DNA of 5,060 nt from Prevotellaceae bacterium (GTDB taxonomy: Bacteria; Bacteroidota; Bacteroidia; Bacteroidales; Bacteroidaceae). The DNA lies in NCBI GenBank assembly GCA_021204715.1, contig JAJPYW010000241.1, forward strand, positions 1-5,060, in the 5' to 3' direction. This document shows, in pieces, positions 1-5,060 of this stretch. Numbering within the stretch: position 1 is the stretch's first letter; every line of letters begins with the position of its first letter. Position numbers and translations under genes: made by a program. Under the pieces are notes generated by a model, which saw nothing but the letters and a program-made list of their open reading frames with translations, searched no databases and was not told the DNA's origin.

Positions 1-32
1 GGATAACGCACAACGGAGGGGAATGTACGCAC

Positions 33-104
33 GGGAAACGGGAAAAGAAGGGAAAAGAAGGGAAAAGAAGGGAAATGGAGGGAAATGGAGGGAAATGGAG
101 GGGG
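33..104 (+). other. potential G-quadruplex-forming tract
   Basis: On the plus strand, G-tracts of at least three lie at 33-35, 40-42, 50-52, 60-62, 70-72, 80-82, 90-92 and 100-104, separated by loops of 4 and then six times 7 nt. This meets the common G3+N1-7 rule with eight tracts, enough for two stacked quadruplexes. The plus strand is the template for the hydrolase gene, so a folded structure would sit in the path of polymerase leaving that gene. The pattern is read directly from sequence. Seven-nucleotide loops are at the weak end of the rule, so folding in the cell is uncertain. Confidence 0.5.
41..100. repeat. 10-bp purine-rich tandem repeat array (3 + 3 units)
   Basis: Three perfect copies of GGAAAAGAAG (41-70) are followed directly by three perfect copies of GGAAATGGAG (71-100), all in one 10-bp register. 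The decamers on either side (31-40 and 101-110) look like degenerate units. The two unit types differ at three positions, which suggests one ancestral unit that diverged and was then re-amplified by slippage. The array is all purine on the plus strand except for the T in each of the last three units. It lies 40 bp past the stop codon of the SGNH hydrolase, so it would be in that gene's 3' untranslated region as a pyrimidine-rich RNA. The rest of the 1-139 stretch shows no gene and no clear hairpin terminator. The repeats are seen directly; any function is unknown. Confidence 0.9.
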
Positions 105-139
105 AAAGAGGCTTTTACTTTCACAGAAGGGAGCTGCCA

Positions 140-829
140 TCACTCGCCCAACACTGCGGCTACTTGCTCGTAGATGCTCTTCATGCCCTCGACAGATGGG
201 TGTCCCTGCTGCTTTTCAATATCGTGCAGACGGATATTAGTGATGCCGTAATGACCGCATATTTCCTCCATCGAGCCGGTAACGGCATCCGACAGCTCCG
301 AATTGGTAATGCTGTAAATCCGCGCGTCCGGGTAGAGCTGTTTCAAAGAAGCCATGAGATAGCAGAAGGCCGGACGGAAAGCGTAGAGCGACTGTTTAGT
401 CCACCCCTCGTACTGGTAATGGCCTATGGGCACGCCTGCCCAGCTGTCGTTGGTGCCGCCGAATACAAGGATGATGTCGGGCGTGCCCAAGTTGTGCACA
501 CGGGTAATGAAAGAGCGGTCGGAGTAGTCTTTCTTGCGGTAACCCGTATGACAAACAGTGGAGCCTGAATAGGAGTTGTTGCAAGTGAGCTCGTACTGCG
601 GCATGGCGGTGAGCCGGTACCACCAAGTCTCCTCGACCTTCGTCACATCGTTCTTCTTGTCGGTGCCGCCGTCAGGACCGTTGTACCAACAAAGGTTGGT
701 CTCGGGAGTCATGTAGCCGCCGAAGGTGGAATAAGAATCGCCCAAGACAGCCACTTTCTGCTGGGCGAAGAGGGCAGTTGCCGGCAACAGCAAAGCCACC
801 CAAAACAAATGGAAGAATCTGGTAAACAT
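140..829 (-). CDS. secreted SGNH/GDSL-family hydrolase (putative esterase)
   Basis: This 229-residue protein is predicted to be exported and to act as a serine esterase or acyl-hydrolase in the periplasm or at the cell surface; the substrate cannot be read from sequence. Residues 1-22 form a signal peptide (Arg4, a hydrophobic run from 5 to 20, likely cleavage after LFA). The SGNH blocks follow in order: GDSYS with the predicted nucleophile Ser32, NNSYSGS with Gly89, GGTND with Asn127, and GHPS with His210. The usual Asp three residues before the catalytic His is Gln207 here, and Asp203 is the nearest acidic residue that might substitute. The length fits a single-domain SGNH protein. The ATG at 829 is chosen because it gives a complete signal peptide and lies about 35-40 nt below a good promoter; the stop is TGA. 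It shares strand with the efflux genes but probably has its own transcript. The family is secure; the specific activity is not. Confidence 0.9.
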   Translation of the reverse strand: MFTRFFHLFWVALLLPATALFAQQKVAVLGDSYSTFGGYMTPETNLCWYNGPDGGTDKKNDVTKVEETWWYRLTAMPQYELTCNNSYSGSTVCHTGYRKKDYSDRSFITRVHNLGTPDIILVFGGTNDSWAGVPIGHYQYEGWTKQSLYAFRPAFCYLMASLKQLYPDARIYSITNSELSDAVTGSMEEICGHYGITNIRLHDIEKQQGHPSVEGMKSIYEQVAAVLGE

Positions 830-870
830 ATACTGAAGCGTTTTGAATACATACGTACAATAGCTGTGGG

Positions 871-906
871 CAAAGATAGCAAAAAGAGGGCATTGACAAC
901 ATCAAA
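871..906 (-). promoter_or_regulatory. Bacteroidetes-type promoter of the SGNH hydrolase gene
   Basis: Read on the minus strand, 878-871 is TATCTTTG, a full match to the Bacteroidetes -7 consensus TAnnTTTG. Two candidate upstream elements exist: GTTG at 900-897, 18 bp away, and a full TTTG at 906-903, 24 bp away. The consensus spacing is about 19-20 bp, so the pair is reasonable but not perfect. Transcription would begin near 866-868 and leave a short leader of roughly 35-40 nt before the ATG at 829. This supports separate transcription of the hydrolase rather than only read-through from the efflux operon. Confidence 0.65.
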
Positions 907-908
907 CA

Positions 909-938
909 GCGTGTTTTTCTATATATAGAATACAACGC
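909..938 (-). terminator. imperfect hairpin, possible terminator of the efflux operon
   Basis: This 30-bp interrupted inverted repeat is symmetric about 923.5, with a perfect 14-bp palindromic core TTCTATATATAGAA (917-930) and outer arms GCGT (909-912) and ACGC (935-938). As minus-strand RNA it can fold with GCG/CGC and UGU/ACA pairs, one bulge, a small internal loop and a UUCUA/UAGAA stem. It begins 25 nt after the stop codon of the outer-membrane channel gene and ends just before the hydrolase promoter, where a terminator would be expected. Only a poor U-rich stretch follows it and the core is weak A/T pairing, so intrinsic termination is doubtful. It could instead be a protein-binding site or a chance palindrome. 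Confidence 0.35.
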
Positions 939-962
939 TTTTATACACACGTGGCGACGGCC

Positions 963-2345
963 TCACTCCCTGCCGCCGCCGAGTGCCTGATAGAGGTTGA
1001 TGATGCCCTGTATCTCGTCGAAACGGTCGGCCACCTGCGTCAACTGCGCGGTGAGCAAGGACTGTTGGGCGGTCAACACCTCCAAATACGTAGTGGTGCC
1101 ATGTTGCATCAACAATTTGGTGCTGCGGACGGTATTCTCCAAGAAAGCGATCTGCCCGCTGCGGATGTCCGCCTTTCCGCGCGCGACCTGCACCGCAGTC
1201 AATGCGTTGTTCACCTCGCTGCCGGCATTGAGCACCGCCTGCCGGAAAGCCAGCCGCGCCTCTTCTTGTTCGGCTTTGGCCATCTTCAACTGGGCCACGT
1301 TCTGCCCGCGGGCAAAGAGCGGCTGCGTCAAAGACCCCACTGCAGAGAGCAGCACCTTGCCCGGATTGACGATGACCTCACCCGCCGAATTGGTCCATCC
1401 CGCCGTGCCTGTAAGCGTGATGGAAGGATAGAAGGCGGCGCGTGCCGCGTTGGTGCTGTAGAAGGCCGATGCAAGTGACAACTCGGCACTCTTCACGTCG
1501 GGACGCCGCGAGAGCAAGTCAAGCGGAACGCCCACCAACAGTTCCTCGGGGAACTCCTGCCCTGCCAGACTGCCCCGCTCGATGCTACCGGGCACATCGC
1601 CCAACAAGAGGCAGAAGCTGTTCTCCACCTCTCTGATTTGCTGTTGCAAGTCGAGCAAAGACGCCTCCACCTCCCGGCAGTTGGCCTCGTATTGGGAGAC
1701 GGCCGACTCATCCGTGAGCCCCGCCTGCATCAACGCCCGCATGGTAGCCACGCCTTCGCGCCAGCTGGCCGCCGTCTCGTAGGAGATGCGGTACTGCTCG
1801 TCGAGCATCAAGAGCGTGTAGTAGAGATTGGCTACATTGGCGACCAGCTCGGTGCAGACTGCCTGCGCATACTCCAAGCTCTGCTCGTACAAGGCCTTGG
1901 CACGGCGCTTGGCATTGGTCAGGCGGCCGAAGATGTCGACTTCCCAAGTAGCCGTAGCCACGGCGCTATAAGTCCACGAAGCCTTCGACTTGTCGAAACT
2001 GCTCACGCCGCCCGTGGGAGCGAGCATGAAGGAAGGCAAGTAAGCCAAGCGCGAGGAGAGCAGTGTAGCCTCGGTCTCCTTGACGCGCTCGCGTGCCGAC
2101 AGCAGGTCGGTATTGTTCTCCAAGGCCCGCTTTATATGCCGTTGCAGTTGCGGGTCCTTGAAGAGTTCCCGCCACGAGAACGAGGCTATCGAAGCGGTGT
2201 CGCCCGCTTGCGCCAGCGTATCGCCCTGAAGCGTCGTTCCATAGAGTCCTTCGGGAAGCATCCCTTCGGGACGTTGGTATTTGTTGTAGATGCCGCAGCC
2301 CGACAGCAGCAGGCAAGCCGCGGCAAGTGTGATAACTCTTTTCAT
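963..2345 (-). CDS. outer-membrane efflux lipoprotein, TolC/OprM/NodT type
   Basis: This 460-residue protein is the outer-membrane channel of a tripartite efflux pump, forming a trimeric duct for substrates delivered by the RND permease and a periplasmic adaptor. Residues 1-17 are a lipoprotein signal with lipobox LSGC, so Cys17 should be acylated; the next residue is Gly, not Asp, which is consistent with an outer-membrane location. Two outer-membrane-efflux repeats follow, at about 59-250 and 275-457. The first opens with the SWRELFKDPQL motif typical of OprM-like proteins. The second opens with VPLDLLSRRPDV (273-284), the hallmark of the NodT family, and LTQPLFARGQN (339-349) is also characteristic. 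Length is normal and the frame is intact. The ATG at 2345 is chosen because it yields the full lipobox signal; AGAGG lies 9 nt upstream and might act as a weak ribosome site. No promoter was found in the 127-bp gap upstream, so cotranscription with the permease is likely. In function it corresponds to BmeC of Bacteroides; substrates are unknown. Confidence 0.95.
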   Translation of the reverse strand: MKRVITLAAACLLLSGCGIYNKYQRPEGMLPEGLYGTTLQGDTLAQAGDTASIASFSWRELFKDPQLQRHIKRALENNTDLLSARERVKETEATLLSSRLAYLPSFMLAPTGGVSSFDKSKASWTYSAVATATWEVDIFGRLTNAKRRAKALYEQSLEYAQAVCTELVANVANLYYTLLMLDEQYRISYETAASWREGVATMRALMQAGLTDESAVSQYEANCREVEASLLDLQQQIREVENSFCLLLGDVPGSIERGSLAGQEFPEELLVGVPLDLLSRRPDVKSAELSLASAFYSTNAARAAFYPSITLTGTAGWTNSAGEVIVNPGKVLLSAVGSLTQPLFARGQNVAQLKMAKAEQEEARLAFRQAVLNAGSEVNNALTAVQVARGKADIRSGQIAFLENTVRSTKLLMQHGTTTYLEVLTAQQSLLTAQLTQVADRFDEIQGIINLYQALGGGRE

Positions 2346-2365
2346 ACAATCATGCCTCTTGTTAT

Positions 2366-2457
2366 AGAATCCTCGTCATACTTATATCAGTATCTTTATC
2401 CTACCCATATATCAGTATCCCCGTCCTGCCTATATACATCAGTTCGCTTTTCCCACC
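2366..2457. repeat. degenerate ~25-bp tandem repeat in the efflux operon gap
   Basis: The 127-bp gap between permease and channel genes holds related units. Two neighbouring 25-bp units (2381-2405 and 2406-2430) match at 19 of 25 positions and share the perfect 12-mer TATATCAGTATC (2383-2394 and 2408-2419). A more degenerate 27-bp unit follows (2431-2457, containing ATCAGTTC). A fourth partial copy on the other side, AGAATCCTCGTC (2366-2377), matches AGTATCCCCGTC (2414-2425) at 10 of 12 positions. Core-to-core spacings are 23, 25 and 27 bp. The rest of the gap is AT-rich, with no promoter match on the minus strand and no open frame of note. The units could be regulator-binding sites, an RNA element between two cotranscribed genes, or a decaying duplication. 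Confidence 0.6.
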
Positions 2458-2472
2458 TATTATATATAGACA

Positions 2473-5060
2473 TCATTTACGGTGCGCCTCGGCCTTCTCC
2501 TCGTCGCTCACCTTCTTCTCCTCCTCAATCTGCCAGTCGCTCCTTGCAGGCGGCTGCACGGGACGCACCCGCTCCTGCAACCACTGGAAAGTAATGAAGA
2601 GCACGGGCACGATGAACAGCAACGCCAGCGTGCCGATGAACATGCCGCCCACGGCCCCCGTGCCGAGTGAGCGGTTGCCGTTGGCACCCACGCCCGTGGC
2701 CACTACCAACGGGAAGAGGCCGAAGATCATCGTGAGCACCGTCATCAAGATGGGGCGGAAGCGCGCCTTGGCCGCACTCACCGCCGCGGCAATAAGCCCC
2801 ATGCCCGCCTTGCGCCGGTCTACGGCATACTCGGTGAGCAAGATAGCGGTTTTGGCCAGCAAGCCTATCAACATAATCAAGCCCGTCTGCAAGTAGATGT
2901 TGTTCTCCAAGCCCGCCACCTTCGCGAAGAGGAACGAGCCCATCAAGCCCACCGGCACGGCCAAGATAACGGCGAAGGGCACCAAGTAACTCTCGTACAG
3001 GGCGCACAAGATGAGGTAGATCATCAAGATACAGATGCCGAAGATCACAGTCGTGTTATTTCCCTGCTGCGCCTCCTCGCGGGTGATGCCCCCGAAGTCG
3101 TAGCCATAGCCCTTGGGAAGCGAGCGCCCCGCCTCGTCGCGCACGGCGCCTATGGCGTCGCCCGTAGAGTATCCGTCGGCCGGCATCACGCTCACGGCGA
3201 TGGAGTTGTACATGTTGAAGCGGCTCAGCGTCTCCGCGCCGTAGACGCGCGTCAAAGTAAGGAACTGGCTCAAGGGCGCCATTTCCCCATTGCTCATGCG
3301 CACGAAGGCGTTGTCAAGCGAAGCCTCGTCGAGGCGGAACTGGGGCGACGCCTCTATCATCACCTTGTACACCTTGGAGAAGCGGTTGAAGTCGGACACA
3401 TACTGTCCGCCGTAGTAGCCCGACAAGGTAGAGAGCACCTCGTTGGGCGTGACGCCCGCCCGCTTGCACTTGGCAGCGTCCACTTCCACTTCCCACTGCG
3501 GATAGTTGATGGCGAACGACGTGTAGGCGCGCGCTATTTCCGGCCGCCGGTTCAGCGCGGCGATGTACTGCTGCGTGTACTCGGTGAACTGCGTCAAGTC
3601 TCCCCCTTGCTTGTCCTGCACGTTCAAGTCGAGGGAGTTGCCCATACCATAGCCCGGAATCATGCCCGGCGCCATGGCAAAGACGGTGGCGTCCTTCACG
3701 TCGGCGGTACGCGCATACACTTCATTGATGACCGCCTGAATCTGGTCCTGCTTCTTCTTTCGCTCGCCCCACTCCTTCAGCCTCAATATGAACATGCCCG
3801 CCGAGTTGCCTTGGCCCGAGAGCAACCCGTAGCCCGCCGTGCGCGAGAGGTCGCGCAGTTGCGGCAGGTCGCGCAGGCGCAGGTCAATCTCCTCCATGAT
3901 CTTATTGGTCGTGGCCAAGGACGAGCCGGGCGGCGTGGAGATATCCACCAGCACGTCCCCTTGGTCCTCGTCGGGCACCAAGCCCGTCTTGGTGCTGTGC
4001 ATGAGCAGCACCAAGAGCACGATGCCCGCCACGAGCAGTGCCCAAGCTACCCACCGCCGCTTGATAAGGAAGAACACCCCCTGTTTGTATTTCCCCAAGA
4101 TGACCGAGAACGCGGCATTGAAAGCCTTGCGGAAGCGCGCGGCGAAGTTGTCCTTCACGGAGCCGTCGGCATTAATATACGGGCGCAGCAGCAAGGCACA
4201 CAAGGCCGGGCTCAGCGTCAAGGCGTTCAAGGCCGATATACCCACGGCCACCGCCATGGTCAAGCCGAACTCCGTATAGAAAGTGCCCGACGTGCCGCCC
4301 ATGAACGAGACCGGGATAAACACCGCCATGAACACCAACGAAGAAGTGATCACCGCGTTTGATATACCCTTCATGGCGTCCACACTCGCCATGTACGACG
4401 ACCGGTACCCCACATCAAAGCGCGCCTGCACCGCCTCCACCACCACGATGGCGTCGTCCACCACCGTGCCAATGACAAGTACCAAGGCAAACAGCGTTAT
4501 CAAGTTGATGCTGAACCCGGCGATGGACATAAAGGCGAACGTGCCCACAAGCGACACCACGATACCCACCAAAGGGATGAGCGTGGAGCGGATGTCCTGC
4601 AAGAAGACATACACCACAAGAATCACAAGGATAATCGCCTCTATCAAAGTCTTGACCACCTCGTGGATAGAGGCGTAGAGGAAGTCGTCCGAACTCATCA
4701 CCTGCGTCAGTTCCACCCCCTTGGGGAAATCCTTTTGGGCATCCTTCAAGAACGCGTTTATCTGCCGGTTCACCTCGGTGGCGTTCGAGCCCGCCGTTTG
4801 AAACACGAGGCACGACACGCCCGGGTGTCCGTTCAGCATGCCCACGTAGGAGTAGTTCTCGCGCCCCAACTCGATGTCGGCGATATCCTTCAAGCGCAGC
4901 ACCTCGCCGTCCTCGCTGCTGCGTATGACAATCTCGCCGAACTCCTCGGGCGTGACGCGCCGTCCCTTGTACTTCATGGTATACTGGAACGTCTCGCCCG
5001 AATGTTCGCCGAAGGAGCCCGTGGCCGACTCGATGTTCTGCTCGGCCAGCGCCTCGGTCA
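2473..5060 (-). CDS. RND multidrug efflux permease, HAE1 (AcrB/BmeB) family, N-terminus cut off
   Basis: This inner-membrane proton/substrate antiporter is the motor of a tripartite efflux pump. The window holds the last 861 residues; about 200 are missing beyond the right edge, giving a normal total of about 1,060. The frame stays open to 5060, so the Met codon at 4977 is internal. Counting from the first full codon (5058), the fragment starts in the AcrB-like DN docking subdomain. TM2-TM6 lie at about 135-290, TM7 at 336-353, the second periplasmic porter/docking half at about 355-665, and TM8-TM12 at about 669-824. All proton-relay residues are present: Asp201-Asp202 in VVDDAIVVVE (AcrB D407/D408), Lys736 (K940), Arg766 (R971) and Thr773 (T978). 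The switch-loop region reads GYGLLSGQGNSAG in place of AcrB's Phe-rich version, so drug preference may differ. A charged cytoplasmic tail (about 828-861) ends the protein at TGA. The channel gene follows after 127 bp; an adaptor gene is expected upstream, outside the window. Family assignment is secure; substrates are not known. Confidence 0.97.
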   Translation of the reverse strand, partial: TEALAEQNIESATGSFGEHSGETFQYTMKYKGRRVTPEEFGEIVIRSSEDGEVLRLKDIADIELGRENYSYVGMLNGHPGVSCLVFQTAGSNATEVNRQINAFLKDAQKDFPKGVELTQVMSSDDFLYASIHEVVKTLIEAIILVILVVYVFLQDIRSTLIPLVGIVVSLVGTFAFMSIAGFSINLITLFALVLVIGTVVDDAIVVVEAVQARFDVGYRSSYMASVDAMKGISNAVITSSLVFMAVFIPVSFMGGTSGTFYTEFGLTMAVAVGISALNALTLSPALCALLLRPYINADGSVKDNFAARFRKAFNAAFSVILGKYKQGVFFLIKRRWVAWALLVAGIVLLVLLMHSTKTGLVPDEDQGDVLVDISTPPGSSLATTNKIMEEIDLRLRDLPQLRDLSRTAGYGLLSGQGNSAGMFILRLKEWGERKKKQDQIQAVINEVYARTADVKDATVFAMAPGMIPGYGMGNSLDLNVQDKQGGDLTQFTEYTQQYIAALNRRPEIARAYTSFAINYPQWEVEVDAAKCKRAGVTPNEVLSTLSGYYGGQYVSDFNRFSKVYKVMIEASPQFRLDEASLDNAFVRMSNGEMAPLSQFLTLTRVYGAETLSRFNMYNSIAVSVMPADGYSTGDAIGAVRDEAGRSLPKGYGYDFGGITREEAQQGNNTTVIFGICILMIYLILCALYESYLVPFAVILAVPVGLMGSFLFAKVAGLENNIYLQTGLIMLIGLLAKTAILLTEYAVDRRKAGMGLIAAAVSAAKARFRPILMTVLTMIFGLFPLVVATGVGANGNRSLGTGAVGGMFIGTLALLFIVPVLFITFQWLQERVRPVQPPARSDWQIEEEKKVSDEEKAEAHRK

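Noticed and set aside
23..568. Plus-strand open frame of 181 codons with a GGAGGGG stretch just before its ATG.
   Set aside because: It reads through the purine repeat and then antisense to the hydrolase. Its start is low-complexity Lys/Gly/Glu sequence, it shows no domain, and the Shine-Dalgarno-like match comes from general purine richness.
672..950. Minus-strand open frame of 92 codons overlapping the start of the hydrolase and its promoter.
   Set aside because: It is out of frame with the hydrolase signal peptide, begins upstream of the predicted transcription start, and its second half is the +1 shadow of the hydrolase.
2391..2398. TATCTTTA on the plus strand, 7 of 8 matches to the Bacteroidetes -7 box.
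   Set aside because: No plus-strand gene follows it, the final G is missing, and the bases belong to the degenerate repeat units.
2461..2470. TATATATAGA just past the permease stop, also present at 920-929.
   Set aside because: A ten-base AT-rich match between two AT-rich gaps is expected by chance; the surrounding bases do not match.
1638..2594. Plus-strand open frame of 318 codons across the channel gene and the operon gap.
   Set aside because: It is antisense to a clear efflux-channel gene, rich in Arg, Gln and His as expected from the complement of GC-rich codons, and it runs through the AT-rich gap with no recognisable domain.
3607..4362. Plus-strand open frame of 251 codons inside the permease gene.
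   Set aside because: It is a complement shadow of the permease: Arg/His/Gln-rich, without membrane or domain patterns, and the minus strand encodes a continuous HAE1 protein.
4975..4977. Met codon as a possible start of the permease gene.
   Set aside because: The frame is open for 27 further codons to the window edge, and those residues align with the AcrB DN subdomain, so the Met is internal and the gene is simply cut by the window.

Overview
The window carries three genes, all on the minus strand, and looks like chromosomal DNA of a Bacteroidetes bacterium, most likely order Bacteroidales. Three things point there: a match to the Bacteroidetes -7 promoter box (TAnnTTTG) in front of one gene, protein sequences typical of gut Bacteroidales, and little sign of Shine-Dalgarno sites. 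Base composition is higher in G+C than in classical gut Bacteroides (33 of 60 bases at 4441-4500 and 38 of 60 at 421-480, counted by hand). A GC-richer lineage such as some Prevotellaceae or Rikenellaceae is possible, but the genus cannot be fixed from this window.

Reading in the direction of transcription (right to left): 5060-2473 is the C-terminal four fifths of an RND-superfamily inner-membrane drug/proton antiporter of the HAE1 (AcrB/MexB/BmeB) type, with its N-terminus beyond the right edge. After a 127-bp AT-rich gap containing a degenerate ~25-bp repeat comes a TolC/OprM/NodT-type outer-membrane efflux lipoprotein (2345-963). Together with a periplasmic adaptor, expected just beyond the right edge, these would form a tripartite efflux pump with the adaptor-permease-channel order of the Bacteroides bmeABC operons.

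After a 133-bp gap with an imperfect hairpin and a good Bacteroidetes-type promoter comes a separate gene for a small secreted SGNH/GDSL-family hydrolase (829-140). Downstream of it, at the left edge, is a short array of 10-bp purine-rich repeats (41-100). Its regularly spaced GGG tracts fit the G-quadruplex pattern on the plus strand.

The genes themselves are ordinary, and I see no evidence of a new multi-gene system, CRISPR array, mobile element, tRNA or rRNA. The points worth a second look are small and non-coding: the G-tract repeat array, the four-copy degenerate repeat inside the efflux operon, the symmetric inverted repeat between the two transcription units, and an atypical catalytic block in the hydrolase. 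No stretch longer than 300 bases lacks a gene.
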